64,000 nucleotides of DNA from Korobacter sp036501185 (GTDB lineage Bacteria; Acidobacteriota; Terriglobia; Terriglobales; Acidobacteriaceae): contig DASYAU010000075.1 of NCBI GenBank assembly GCA_036501185.1, positions 1 to 64,000 on the forward strand, in the 5' to 3' direction. The notes under the pieces are model-generated. The model saw only the letters and a list, made by a program, of their open reading frames with translations. It made no database searches and had not been told where the DNA came from. Shown in pieces: positions 10,092-19,093 of this stretch. The position numbers and the translations under genes are program-made. Numbering within the stretch: position 1 is the first letter of the stretch; each line of letters starts with the position of its first letter.

Positions 10092-11516
10092 ATGCCCGAC
10101 CAGAAAATGCCCAACATCGCTGTCATCGGCGGAGGCCCCGGAGGCTACGCCGCCGCTTTCCTCGCCGCCGATCTCGGCATGACCGTCACCCTCATCGACC
10201 AGGAGCTCAACCCCGGCGGCGTCTGCCTCTACCGCGGCTGCATCCCGTCGAAAGCGCTCCTCCACGTCGCCAAGCTCATCGATGAAGCCAAGCACGCGAC
10301 GAACTGGGGCATCACCTACCAGCCGCCGAATATCGATCTCGACCGCCTCCGCAGCTTCAAAGAGAATGTCGTCAAAAAGCTCACCGGCGGACTCGGCCAA
10401 CTCTCCAAGCAGCGCAAGGTCACCTACGTTCAGGGCAAAGCCTCGCTCGTCGACTCCACCACCGTGCGCGTCGAAAATATTTCCGGCGGTGAAGAAACTC
10501 TTCACTTCGACAAGCTGATCCTCGCTACCGGCTCGCGCCCCGCCGTCATCCCAGCATTCAACATCGGCTCACCGCGCGTCATGGATTCCACCGGCGCACT
10601 CGATCTCCAGGATATTCCCAAGCGCCTCCTCGTCGTGGGCGGCGGCTACATCGGTCTCGAACTCGGCAGCGTCTACGCCGCCATCGGCAGCAAAGTCAGT
10701 GTCGTCGAAATGACCCCCGGCCTGCTTCCCGGCGCCGACCGCGATCTCGTCGCGCCTCTCCAGAAGCGCCTCGCTGCCAGTTTCGAAGCCATCATGCTCA
10801 ACACCACGGTCACCGCCATCAGCGACACCGGCAGCGCCGTGAAGGTGAAATTCAAGTCCGCCGAAGGCAAAGAAGAAGAGCAGACCTACGACCGCGTCCT
10901 CGTCTCCGTCGGCCGCAAACCGAATTCACAAATTCCCGGCCTCGAGAAAACGCGCGTCAAGGTCAACGATCGCGGATTCATCAAGGTGAACCCCAGCCTC
11001 ATGACCGACGATCCTTTCATTTATGCGATCGGTGATGTCGTCGGTGAACCCATGCTTGCGCACAAAGCCTCCCACGAAGGCCTCGTCGCCGTCGAAGCCA
11101 TCGCCGGTCACAAGGTCGCCTTCGAGCCGCAAGCCATTCCCGCAGTCGTCTTCACCGATCCGGAAATCGCCTGGGCCGGCCTCACCGAAACCCAAGCGCA
11201 AAAAGAAGGGCGCGAAGTCACGGTCACCAAATTTCCATGGGCCGCCTCCGGTCGCGCCGTCACCATTGACCGCACGGAGGGCCTGACCAAACTCATCATC
11301 GATCCCCAAAGTGAACGCGTGCTCGGCATCGGCATCTGTGGCGTCTCGGCGGGCGAGATGATCGCCGAAGGCGTTGTCGCCATCGAAATGGGTGCCCTCG
11401 CCGGGGACATCAAGCTCAGCATCCACCCGCACCCCACACTGTCAGAAACAATCATGGAAGCCGCCGAAGTCTTCTACGGCCAAAGCACCCACATCTACCG
11501 TCCAAAGAGAACTTAG
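10092..11516 (+). CDS. lpdA: Dihydrolipoamide dehydrogenase E3
   Basis: 474 residues, normal length. FAD motif GGGPGGYAAAFLAADLG near the N-terminus, redox-active disulfide in GGVCLYRGCIPSKALL, NAD motif VVGGGYIGLELGSVYA, FAD segment YAIGDVVGEP and the catalytic His/Glu in HPHPTLSETI. It reoxidises the dihydrolipoyl groups of the E2 encoded upstream and makes NADH. Neither this ATG nor the one at 10110 has a clear ribosome site; the 192-base repeat block before it suggests either read-through from aceF or its own promoter. Confidence 0.95.
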   Translation: MPDQKMPNIAVIGGGPGGYAAAFLAADLGMTVTLIDQELNPGGVCLYRGCIPSKALLHVAKLIDEAKHATNWGITYQPPNIDLDRLRSFKENVVKKLTGGLGQLSKQRKVTYVQGKASLVDSTTVRVENISGGEETLHFDKLILATGSRPAVIPAFNIGSPRVMDSTGALDLQDIPKRLLVVGGGYIGLELGSVYAAIGSKVSVVEMTPGLLPGADRDLVAPLQKRLAASFEAIMLNTTVTAISDTGSAVKVKFKSAEGKEEEQTYDRVLVSVGRKPNSQIPGLEKTRVKVNDRGFIKVNPSLMTDDPFIYAIGDVVGEPMLAHKASHEGLVAVEAIAGHKVAFEPQAIPAVVFTDPEIAWAGLTETQAQKEGREVTVTKFPWAASGRAVTIDRTEGLTKLIIDPQSERVLGIGICGVSAGEMIAEGVVAIEMGALAGDIKLSIHPHPTLSETIMEAAEVFYGQSTHIYRPKRT

Positions 11517-11547
11517 CGCGATTGCGCAATTGTGCATCCAAGCACAG

Positions 11548-12021
11548 ATGATGCGCACGGCGTTGCCTGCAATCGGCGACTTGATCGGCGGCGGCGAATC
11601 CGTCATCAATATCGCCTGCACCCTGGCGTTGGGATTCGCCATCGGAATGTTCCCATTACTGGGAATCACGACAATCGTCTGCGTGCTCCTCGCCCGTATC
11701 TTCCGCTTACGCCAGGTTCCCCTCCAATTCGGCAACTACGCAGCTCTCCCGTTCCAGATTGTCCTGCTGATTCCCTTCCTGCGCTTAGGCGAGCGCATCA
11801 CCGGCGCGGAGAGGTTCGTGTTCGATCCCACGGCGCTGTTGAAGGGCTTCCCTCACATCCCTGATTCCACGGCTCGAGCGGTGGTCATGGCGCAATGGCA
11901 CATGATCGAGGGTTGGCTGATCGTGGCTCCAGTGGCTTTCATCCTCGTATTCCTGACTGCAATAACGTTACTGCGACGTAGATCCGCGCCTGCGATCATC
12001 GAAGTCCGACGCGCTGCGTAA
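11548..12021 (+). CDS. DUF2062 family membrane protein
   Basis: 157 residues, two or three membrane segments. The pattern IACTLALGFAIGMFPLLGITTIVCVLLARIF followed by QFGNYAALPFQIVLLIPFLRLGE fits DUF2062, often found near lipid or glycosyltransferase genes; no biochemical role is established. A longer frame opens inside lpdA, but hydrophobic homology starts at MMRTALPAIGDLI, so the ATG at 11548 is chosen. It follows lpdA by 31 bases and may be co-transcribed. Confidence 0.7.
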   Translation: MMRTALPAIGDLIGGGESVINIACTLALGFAIGMFPLLGITTIVCVLLARIFRLRQVPLQFGNYAALPFQIVLLIPFLRLGERITGAERFVFDPTALLKGFPHIPDSTARAVVMAQWHMIEGWLIVAPVAFILVFLTAITLLRRRSAPAIIEVRRAA

Positions 12022-12036
12022 GCCACACGTGGGTCT

Positions 12037-12963
12037 TTAAAGTACTTCTCGCGCCACCCGAAACGTATTCGCATGCGCCAGCACTGTATGCTCGATCGGC
12101 CGCGAATACCCGCCGCCCAACGTAATCACCAGCGGAATTCCCGCGTCTCGCGCAAACCCACACACCCGACGATCCCTCTCCCGCAGCCCCGCATGCGACA
12201 GCGATAATCTCCCCAACGCATCCGTCGCCAGCCCATCCACGCCCGACTGGTAAAACAAAATCTCCGCCCCAAACTCTCCGACGCGCGGCAACAGCGCATC
12301 AACAACTTTCAGATACTCTTCATCTCCCGTTCCATCTTCCAACTCCACATCGATCTTGCTCATCTGCTTGCGGAACGGAAAATTCGCACGGCAGTGCACC
12401 GACGTCGTCAGCGCCTCCGCATCCTCCTGGAACATCTGCGCCGTCCCATCACCCTGGTGTACATCGAGATCAATCACCGCCGCCCGTTGCGCCAGCCCTT
12501 TGCTCCGCAGCCACAAAATAGCGACCGCAATATCGTTAAACACACAGAACCCCGACCCTTCGCCGCGAAACGCATGATGCGTCCCACCCGCCAGCGTGCC
12601 TCCCCAAGACGCTCTGGGTGCCCCACTCTTCTCCGCAGCAGAGGGTGGATGTAGCGCATCCATCGCCGCACTCAATGTCCCGCCCACAGATCCCAGCGTC
12701 CTCTTCACCAACTCCGGTGACCACGGAAACCCGATCCGCCGCATCACCTGCGCCGGCAGCTCTCCCCGCACAAACTGCTCCACATAGGCCGCTTCATGCG
12801 CCAGCGCAATCACCTCCGGCTTAGCCAGCGGCGCGGGCGTGAACTCAAACCCGCCTTCGCGCTCCAACATCTCGCGTAGCAGCCGATATTTTTGGATTGG
12901 AAACTTATGCCCGTCGGGCAATGGAAGGGAATAGTGATCGGTGTAAAACAATCGGCGCCGCAT
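12037..12963 (-). CDS. Histone deacetylase / acetoin-utilisation family protein
   Basis: 308 residues of the zinc-dependent HDAC superfamily (bacterial AcuC/HDAH-like deacetylases). Active-site motifs are GGTHHAF (paired His), VIDLDVHQGDGTAQMF (Asp and His zinc ligands), SGVDGLATD (second Asp) and TLGGGYSRP. Substrate unknown; bacterial members act on acetylated proteins, polyamines or acetyl-CoA synthetase. Just before GGTHHAF there is an extra segment, AAEKSGAPRASW, encoded by an in-frame copy of the GGTGCCCC hairpin repeat (12614-12650), which related proteins normally lack. It would sit on a loop next to the active site. Convergent with the DUF2062 gene. Confidence 0.88.
   Translation of the reverse strand: MRRRLFYTDHYSLPLPDGHKFPIQKYRLLREMLEREGGFEFTPAPLAKPEVIALAHEAAYVEQFVRGELPAQVMRRIGFPWSPELVKRTLGSVGGTLSAAMDALHPPSAAEKSGAPRASWGGTLAGGTHHAFRGEGSGFCVFNDIAVAILWLRSKGLAQRAAVIDLDVHQGDGTAQMFQEDAEALTTSVHCRANFPFRKQMSKIDVELEDGTGDEEYLKVVDALLPRVGEFGAEILFYQSGVDGLATDALGRLSLSHAGLRERDRRVCGFARDAGIPLVITLGGGYSRPIEHTVLAHANTFRVAREVL
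12614..12650. repeat. GGGTGCCCC hairpin element inside a gene
   Basis: Contains GGGTGCCCCACTCTT then AGAGGGTGG, the same outer sequence as the intergenic elements at 9904, 26070, 29180, 33394 and 60133, but here inside the HDAC-like reading frame. Confidence 0.6.
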
Positions 12964-13027
12964 CTGGAATCAGTTAATCACAGACGTAATAACGAACAGA
13001 AAAGGCACGGAGATAAAAATTCAAAAT

Positions 13028-13067
13028 CCTCCGTGTCTCGGTGTCTCTGTGGTGGGTGTTACTTCTT
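13028..13067. repeat. Dispersed CTCCGTGTCTC repeat, copy 1
   Basis: About 40 bases nearly matching 51417-51456 (ctccgtgtctc, ctgtggtggg, tgttactt against ctctgtgtctcc, ccgtggtgga, tgtaactcc). It lies in the 3' end and downstream of the dienelactone hydrolase gene. Confidence 0.55.
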
Positions 13068-13820
13068 TAAGTTTTTCTCTAAAAACGCCGTAGTTCGCGA
13101 CCACGCATCCGCCGCATCCGCGGCTTTGTACCCGTCTTTATTATTCGGATTCTCGAACGCATGTCCCGCGTCGTCATAAATCTTCACATCGACGTTTTTT
13201 CCGGCTTTCTTCATCGCGTCTGCGAACTGGTGCACCATGTCCGGCGGAATCCCGCGATCCAGACCACCAAACAGCCCGAGCACCGAAGCATGGATCTTTT
13301 CGATGTTCGCCGGATCCACCATCAAATGTCCGTAATTGATCACCGCAGCTTTCAACTGCGGATCTTCCAGCGCCAGGTCAAGCGCCCATCCGCCCCCCAT
13401 GCACCACCCGATGTCACCCACCCGCGCTGGATCCACATTCGGCTGTGCCCGCAGAAAATCCGCCGCCGCTTTCAAGTCCGCATTCGCCCGGTCGCTCGGT
13501 ACTCCACGCGACAATTCATGGGCCTCATCCGGCGTAGTCGCGACCTTCCCGCGATACAAGTCAACCGCCAGCGTCACGTACCCCTGGTCTGCCAGCTTCG
13601 ACGCTTGTTCTTTCACCCAATCATTCAGTCCCCACCATTCGTGGATTACGACGAGCGCCGGCAATTTCCCATTCGCATGATCAGGCGCGTACAAAATGCC
13701 TTTTACCGTGTCGTTCCCACTCTTGTAGCTGACTTCTTTGCTCGATGCCGCAAAAAGTGCGCAGGTGAAGAACAAACAGCATGTCATCACCGTCAGAAAC
13801 TTTCGAGGTAGCGCTCTCAT
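13059..13820 (-). CDS. Secreted dienelactone hydrolase family protein
   Basis: 253 residues. A signal peptide (MRALPRKFLTVMTCCLFFTCALFAAS) is followed by an alpha/beta-hydrolase domain. The nucleophile is a cysteine, in GDIGWCMGGGWAL, as in true dienelactone hydrolases; the acid is in FGGLDRGIP and the histidine in DDAGHAFENP. EWWGLNDWVKEQASKLADQGY is the family's oxyanion region. The signal peptide places it in the periplasm or outside, unlike cytoplasmic ClcD, so the substrate is probably an ester from the environment rather than dienelactone. Single gene, divergent from msrB. Confidence 0.88.
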   Translation of the reverse strand: MRALPRKFLTVMTCCLFFTCALFAASSKEVSYKSGNDTVKGILYAPDHANGKLPALVVIHEWWGLNDWVKEQASKLADQGYVTLAVDLYRGKVATTPDEAHELSRGVPSDRANADLKAAADFLRAQPNVDPARVGDIGWCMGGGWALDLALEDPQLKAAVINYGHLMVDPANIEKIHASVLGLFGGLDRGIPPDMVHQFADAMKKAGKNVDVKIYDDAGHAFENPNNKDGYKAADAADAWSRTTAFLEKNLKK

Positions 13821-13923
13821 CTTTCATTCTCCGGGGGCGAGCTGCGATTTACGACCGCACTAGATTACGCCTCCCCGTAGAATAGAGACAAACCACTGGA
13901 GTCAGCTTCCCCAAGGAGCACGT

Positions 13924-14328
13924 ATGGCCGACAAAGTCGTAAAGTCGCCGGAAGAATGGCGCAACCAGCTCACCCCTGAGCAGTACCAAGTCGCCCGCGA
14001 ACGCGGCACCGAGCGCGCTTTTACTGGCAAGTACTGGGACAGCCATACTCAGGGCACTTACAAGTGCATCTGCTGCGGCGAGCCGCTTTTCTCTTCCGAC
14101 TCGAAATTCGATTCCGGCTGCGGATGGCCCAGCTTCTTCGTACCCCTCGAGGAATCCAACATTACCGAGCTCTCCGATAACACCTTCGGGATGCGCCGCA
14201 CCGAGGTACGCTGCTCGAAGTGCGACGCCCATCTCGGACACGTTTTCGAAGACGGCCCGCAACCCACCGGTCTCCGCTACTGCATCAACTCGGCCTCCAT
14301 CGACCTCGATCCAAAAGAGAAGAAATAA
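13924..14328 (+). CDS. msrB: Peptide-methionine (R)-S-oxide reductase
   Basis: 134 residues, usual MsrB length. Zinc cysteines appear as CICCGEPL and CSKCDAHLGH; GCGWPSFF and HVFEDGPQPTGLRYCINS hold the substrate pocket and the catalytic cysteine (RYCIN). It repairs oxidised methionine with thioredoxin as reductant. AAGGAGCACGT ribosome site directly upstream. Its TAA overlaps the next ATG by one base (TAATG), so it is coupled to a flavoprotein gene. Confidence 0.95.
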   Translation: MADKVVKSPEEWRNQLTPEQYQVARERGTERAFTGKYWDSHTQGTYKCICCGEPLFSSDSKFDSGCGWPSFFVPLEESNITELSDNTFGMRRTEVRCSKCDAHLGHVFEDGPQPTGLRYCINSASIDLDPKEKK

Positions 14329-14981
14329 TGTCCCTGAACACTGAGCGCACCACCGTGCGTCGCGAGCCTCATCGCGGCGTCTACGACCGCGACACCATCT
14401 ATGCGATCCTCGATGCCGGTTTCGTTTGCCACATTGGGTTCGTTCACGAGGGCCATCCCTTCGTTATTCCCACCAGCTATTGGCGCATCGACGATCATCT
14501 ATATGTCCACGGCTCCACCGCCAGCCGCATGCTGCGCACCCTCAGCGCCGAACCCGATGTCTGCGTCACGGTCACCCACATCGACGGCCTCGTCCTCGCC
14601 CGTTCCGCCTTCAATCACTCCGTGAACTACCGCTCTGTCGTCGTCCTCGGTCATGGCACGCTTCTCGCCACCGACGAAGAAAAAATCTCCGCGCTCCACG
14701 CCTTCACCGAACGTCTTACTCCCGGCCGCTGGAACGAGATCCGCCACCCTAACGAAAGGGAACTCAAAGCCACTTCCGTACTTCGAGTGCCTCTCACCGA
14801 GGCCTCCGCCAAAGTCCGCCAGGGCGCCCCCGAAGACGACCTCGACGACTACGCCGTCAATTGCTGGGCCGGCGTAGTCCCCTTCGAGACCGTCGTTCGC
14901 GCGCCGATTCCCGATCCCAAGCTCCGCGACGACATCGCCACCCCCGGGTACGCCACCCATTACCGCGGGCCTGGAAGGTGA
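14328..14981 (+). CDS. Pyridoxamine 5'-phosphate oxidase-like flavoprotein (NimA type)
   Basis: 217 residues with the split-barrel FMN fold. GFVCHIGFVHEGHPFVIPTS, HLYVHGSTASRML and VLARSAFNHSVNYRSVVVLG are typical of the group of PNPOx-like proteins that includes nitroimidazole reductases and haem- or F420-binding members. Cofactor cannot be decided from sequence. The ATG at 14328 overlaps the msrB stop, so both are one transcript, which points to a redox-stress role. Confidence 0.8.
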   Translation: MSLNTERTTVRREPHRGVYDRDTIYAILDAGFVCHIGFVHEGHPFVIPTSYWRIDDHLYVHGSTASRMLRTLSAEPDVCVTVTHIDGLVLARSAFNHSVNYRSVVVLGHGTLLATDEEKISALHAFTERLTPGRWNEIRHPNERELKATSVLRVPLTEASAKVRQGAPEDDLDDYAVNCWAGVVPFETVVRAPIPDPKLRDDIATPGYATHYRGPGR

Positions 14982-15158
14982 GTTGATCGATTTTCGATCA
15001 CCCTTAGATCAAATATTTTTTCACTTGGCGTACAATGTCGCTTGTCAAATACCTGACCTCACCCGCTCGCCGTCGAGGACGAGCGACGTCCGCAACTCTC
15101 CCTCGTACAGATTGGATCGCGCTTCGGGTTCGTTGCACCGAGTCGCTACACGTGCGTC

Positions 15159-15506
15159 ATGCGGACGATTCTTTACATCGACAACAGCCGCCGCAACCTG
15201 TCGGCAATCTCGAATTTACTGAGACAGCATGGTTACCGCTGCTTAACCGCCGAAAACTACCAGGAGGCGGAACGCCGCTTCGTTGCCAATCCAGTGGATC
15301 TCGCAATCGTCGACCAGGCCATTTCCGAAGTCAACGGAGCTGAAGTAGGCTTGCAACTCAAAAGTATTCGCGGGGTGCTCGTGCTGCTGCTCACCGGCAG
15401 CGCCTCCCTTTCGGATAAGCCCGCTGGCGTTGACTTCTTGGTCCCCAAGCCGATCGAGACCGAAACGCTCATGCGAGGGATCGCCCATCTCCTTTGGAAC
15501 GTCTGA
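15159..15506 (+). CDS. Stand-alone receiver-like protein
   Basis: 115 residues resembling a CheY-type receiver with no output domain. The likely phospho-acceptor is the aspartate in DLAIVDQAIS; the acidic pocket is reduced (ILYIDNS has one Asp where two acidic residues are usual), LTGSAS supplies the Ser/Thr switch and VPKPI the lysine. The divergent pocket suggests weak or no phosphorylation. No kinase gene adjoins it. A TGATCGA-TTT-TCGATCA palindrome lies 160 bases upstream at 14984-15000. Confidence 0.7.
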   Translation: MRTILYIDNSRRNLSAISNLLRQHGYRCLTAENYQEAERRFVANPVDLAIVDQAISEVNGAEVGLQLKSIRGVLVLLLTGSASLSDKPAGVDFLVPKPIETETLMRGIAHLLWNV

Positions 15507-15540
15507 CGAGATCGTTTCGCCATGTCTTCGATTTACGCGC

Positions 15541-15571
15541 AAAAAAACCGGCGGATTTTGGGGTCCGCCGG
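15541..15571 (-). terminator. Intrinsic terminator of the glutaredoxin gene
   Basis: Perfect 8-bp stem CCGGCGGA/TCCGCCGG (15548-15555, 15564-15571); on the minus strand it is followed by seven T residues. Confidence 0.85.
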
Positions 15572-15621
15572 ACAGGAGGTGCTATGCGTCCTCCGCTGTG
15601 CACGGAGCTTGTACAAAAACT

Positions 15622-15882
15622 CTAAGAACCTTTCGTTACGCCGAGTAGCTCCGACATCTCGTCGTATAAAAATCCGCGCCCGGGCCGATACGGCTGTACC
15701 CACTTACCGTCGATCACAAACTGCGGGATCGCCCGCTTGCCCACATTGCGTATCAACTCATCCGCCGCGCCCGGGGTAGTCTCGATATTCACTTCGCTAT
15801 ACGCGATCTTGTGCTTATCAAGGAACTTCTTCGCCACCCGGCAATCGGGACACCAGCTAGCGGAATAAAGGATCAATTGCAT
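15622..15882 (-). CDS. Glutaredoxin-like protein
   Basis: 86 residues, thioredoxin fold. N-terminal redox motif SASWCPDCRVAKKFL (CPDC instead of the CPYC of classical glutaredoxins) and the cis-proline segment KRAIPQFVIDGKWVQPY are clear. CPDC proteins are usually NrdH- or Grx-like reductants in the cytoplasm. Single-gene unit with its own terminator. Confidence 0.85.
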   Translation of the reverse strand: MQLILYSASWCPDCRVAKKFLDKHKIAYSEVNIETTPGAADELIRNVGKRAIPQFVIDGKWVQPYRPGRGFLYDEMSELLGVTKGS

Positions 15883-16150
15883 CCACTGTGTTAGATGAGC
15901 GTGATCCTCTTTTGTCGCAGAAAAATCGCCTCGGGAAATGTAATGTTTTGCTAACGATGATCAACTATTTCCATCGTCCGATACTTGCAATTTTCATCAT
16001 GAATTCTCGGCAACGCCCGGCACCTTAGCCCAAACGGGCGGCGCGTGCCAACTCCACTCCAGCCTCCGTGCCATGCGCAATTTCTTTGGTGCCGTCCCGC
16101 CATTTCGCCTACAATCCCCTCGCCAGCTCCCCTAGGCCAGGTTGTCTGCT

Positions 16151-19093
16151 GTGTCCGAAAGTGCCACCCACAGTCCGCAGTTGGAACTCGCCCATGTCCT
16201 CTTCACCGACATCGTGGCTTTCTCCAAGTTGCCCATGGACCAGCAGCAATCCGTCCTTCAACTTCTGCAGTCCTCCGTCCGCGCCAGCGTCGAATACAAG
16301 CGCGCCCTCGCCGCCGACCAGCTCATCTCTCTTCCAACTGGCGATGGCATGGCCCTCGTCTTCTTCGGAGACCCTGAATCCGCGGTCCGCTGCGCGCAAG
16401 AACTTTGGGCTGCCATTCGCAGCCACCCGGAACTCCGCCTGCGCATGGGAGTCCATAGCGGCCCTGTCTATCGCGTAAGCGACATCAACGCCAACCGCAA
16501 CGTCACCGGCGGCGGCATCAACATGGCCCAGCGCGTTATGGATTGCGCCGATGCCGGCCACATCCTTGTCTCCAAAACCACCGCCGACGTCCTCATGCAA
16601 TTCGGCACCTGGCCCTCCGCGCTCCACGATCTCGGCGAAGCCAAGGTCAAGCACGGCGTCCGAATTCACATCTACAACCTCTATCGCTCGAACGTCGGCA
16701 ATCCGCAGAAGCCCTCAAAGCTTCGCGTCGCAGCTCGCAAGCGCGGTACGCGCTCTTTCGCCATCATCACGGTAGCCGTGATCGCCATCGCTGCCGGCCT
16801 GGTATGGCTGCGCACTGCGCGCAATGTACACGTCTCTGTTACGCCCACGCGCCGCTCCGTCGCTGTGCTCGGCTTCAAAAACCTCTCTGGAAAGCCCGAC
16901 CAGGCATGGCTCTCCACCGCACTGGCGCAAATGATGTCCACCGAGATCGCTGCCGGCCAGAAGCTCCGCACGGTTCCCGGCGAAAGCGTTGCGCAAGCCA
17001 AGGTCGAATTCGCTATTCCCGACAGCGACTCCCTCAACGCTGAAACTCTGAGCAAGATCAAGAAGCGTCTGGGTGCTGATCTCGTCGTCCTCGGCTCATA
17101 CATCGAAATTGGCGCCAGTGAGAAAAACCTGCAAATCCGTCTCGACGTCCGCCTGCAGGACGCCGACGACGGGGAGGTCCTCATCTCCGCCGCTGAAAAC
17201 GGCACCATCGATAATCTCTTCGAACTGGTCACCCGCTGCGGTCAACAACTTCGCGATCGTCTTAGCATCGGTTCGGTTACTGGCGAGCAAGCGCTCAGCA
17301 TCCGCGAATCGCTGCCCTCGAACCCCGACGCCGCGCGGCTCTACTCGCAGGGCCTAAATCACCTGCGCCTCTTCGATGCGCTCGCCGCACGCGATCTCTT
17401 CCAGAAAGCCATCGCCATCGAGGCCGACAGTGCTCAAGCCCACTCCGCGTTGTCGAGCGCGTTGCTGCAGCTCGGGTACCAAACCCAGGCAGCCGCCGAA
17501 GCCAAGAAAGCCCTCGATCTCTCCACCAATCTTCCTCGCGAAGACCACCTCCGCGTCGAAGCCCAGTACCATCTCTCTCTCAAAGATTGGGCGCGCACCA
17601 TCGAGCTCAACCAGACCTTGTTCGGCTTTTATCCTGACAACCTCGAGTACGGCCTCTCGCTCGCCTATGCGCAAACGCAAGGCGGACGAAACGAAGATTG
17701 CCTGAAGACCATCGACGACCTTCGCAAACTCCCTGCGCCCCAACGCGATGATCCCCGCATCGACCTCCTCGAGGCCCAGAGCGCCGAGATCATGGGAGAC
17801 AGCAAGCGTGCGGCGGCCGCCAACCAACGCGCGGCCACCAAATCGCAAGCCATGGGCGCGCGCCTTCTCTATGCGCAGGCCCGCAACTCCGAAGGTTGGA
17901 ACTATCGCATCATGGGAGACCTTCCCAAGGCAGTGGCCATGATGCAGGAGGCCGAACAGATCTTCGAGCAAGCCGGCGATCGCGCCGGCGCAGCACGCTG
18001 TCTCAGCAATATCGGCGCCACCTATTCCGACAAGGGCGATCGCGCCGCGTCGCGCCAGTACTTCGAAAAATCTCTCGCCATCGACCGTGAAATCGGATAC
18101 ACCGTCGGCCAGGCGCGCGCCTTGCAGAACCTCGGCTTCCTCAGTCTCGCCGAAGGCAAGCGTGACATGGCCAAGGGCTACCTCGAGCAATCGCTCGCCA
18201 CCTCGCGCAGCAATGGCGACAGCGAAGCCGCCGCGCTCACCCTGCTCACCCTCAGCGATTTCTATTACCAGGCAGACGATCCCACCACCGCGCGCAGCTA
18301 TGCGCAGCAGGGCGCCGACCTCGCGCACTCCATCGGGAACAAGCGCGTCGAAGCAATGGCCCTCGCATCGCTCGGCCTGATGCTGGCCGACAGCGGAAAT
18401 CTCCCCGACGCCAAAGCCACTTTCGAAAAAGGCCTCGCGATCTTTCGCGACGAGGGCGCTCGTGCGCTGACCATCTCCTGCCTCGAGCGTCTCGGCCAGA
18501 TCGAGTGGTCGCAGGGCGATTTGCCCACGGCCCGCAAGCACCTTGAAGAAGCGACTCAGATCGCCAAGTCTCTTGGCAATGCCCGCGATATCGCCATCGC
18601 CGAGTCCAATCTCGCCGAGATCTCCGTCGACGAAGGTCACACCGAGGCCGCGATCACCGCACTCAACGCGGTCATCACCGCGTTCCGCAACGAGCAATCG
18701 ACCGACGATCTGGTTCCCGCAAGCCAATATCTTGCTGAAGCCCAAATGGACGCCGGCAAACCGGCCGACGCCAAGAAGACCCTCGAGACCCTGCGCGACA
18801 AAAAAGGTGAATTCCCCAACCCCATTATCACTGCCGATTACCAACTCGCCTCCGCGCGCATCGGCGATCCCAAGCCCGCCATCGCCGTCGTGAACAAGCT
18901 TCTCGCGAACAAAGAATTTACAGAATTCGAATCCCGCCTCGAGGTGCGCCTGGCGCTGGGGAAAATCGAAGCACAGGCAGGCCGCACCTCGGATGCCCGC
19001 ACTCACCTCGCAAATCTCCAGAAAGACGCCGACGCCAAAGGCTACGGCCTCTGGTCGAAAAAAGCGTCAGTCGTCCTGGCCACGCTGAAATAA
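16151..19093 (+). CDS. Class III nucleotide cyclase domain, TM helix, TolB-like domain and TPR array
   Basis: About 980 residues. Residues 1-175 are a class III cyclase catalytic domain: FTDIVAFS and LPTGDGMAL supply the two metal aspartates, and GGGINMAQRVMD the transition-state Asn and Arg. The usual lysine before GD is not present (LISLPTGDG), so substrate choice or activity is uncertain. One membrane helix follows (AIITVAVIAIAAGLVWL, about 203-220), then a TolB/FlgO-like segment starting SVAVLGFKNLSGKP and at least ten TPR-like repeats to the end. The cyclase would be cytoplasmic and the TPRs periplasmic. GTG at 16151 is preferred over TTG at 16142 on ribosome-site spacing. Its 3' end overlaps the convergent regulator gene. 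Confidence 0.85.
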   Translation: MSESATHSPQLELAHVLFTDIVAFSKLPMDQQQSVLQLLQSSVRASVEYKRALAADQLISLPTGDGMALVFFGDPESAVRCAQELWAAIRSHPELRLRMGVHSGPVYRVSDINANRNVTGGGINMAQRVMDCADAGHILVSKTTADVLMQFGTWPSALHDLGEAKVKHGVRIHIYNLYRSNVGNPQKPSKLRVAARKRGTRSFAIITVAVIAIAAGLVWLRTARNVHVSVTPTRRSVAVLGFKNLSGKPDQAWLSTALAQMMSTEIAAGQKLRTVPGESVAQAKVEFAIPDSDSLNAETLSKIKKRLGADLVVLGSYIEIGASEKNLQIRLDVRLQDADDGEVLISAAENGTIDNLFELVTRCGQQLRDRLSIGSVTGEQALSIRESLPSNPDAARLYSQGLNHLRLFDALAARDLFQKAIAIEADSAQAHSALSSALLQLGYQTQAAAEAKKALDLSTNLPREDHLRVEAQYHLSLKDWARTIELNQTLFGFYPDNLEYGLSLAYAQTQGGRNEDCLKTIDDLRKLPAPQRDDPRIDLLEAQSAEIMGDSKRAAAANQRAATKSQAMGARLLYAQARNSEGWNYRIMGDLPKAVAMMQEAEQIFEQAGDRAGAARCLSNIGATYSDKGDRAASRQYFEKSLAIDREIGYTVGQARALQNLGFLSLAEGKRDMAKGYLEQSLATSRSNGDSEAAALTLLTLSDFYYQADDPTTARSYAQQGADLAHSIGNKRVEAMALASLGLMLADSGNLPDAKATFEKGLAIFRDEGARALTISCLERLGQIEWSQGDLPTARKHLEEATQIAKSLGNARDIAIAESNLAEISVDEGHTEAAITALNAVITAFRNEQSTDDLVPASQYLAEAQMDAGKPADAKKTLETLRDKKGEFPNPIITADYQLASARIGDPKPAIAVVNKLLANKEFTEFESRLEVRLALGKIEAQAGRTSDARTHLANLQKDADAKGYGLWSKKASVVLATLK

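Noticed and set aside
17354..19006. 550-codon open frame opposite the cyclase/TPR gene
   Set aside because: Shadow of the TPR region; low-complexity Gly/Ala/Asp text with no ribosome site or family.
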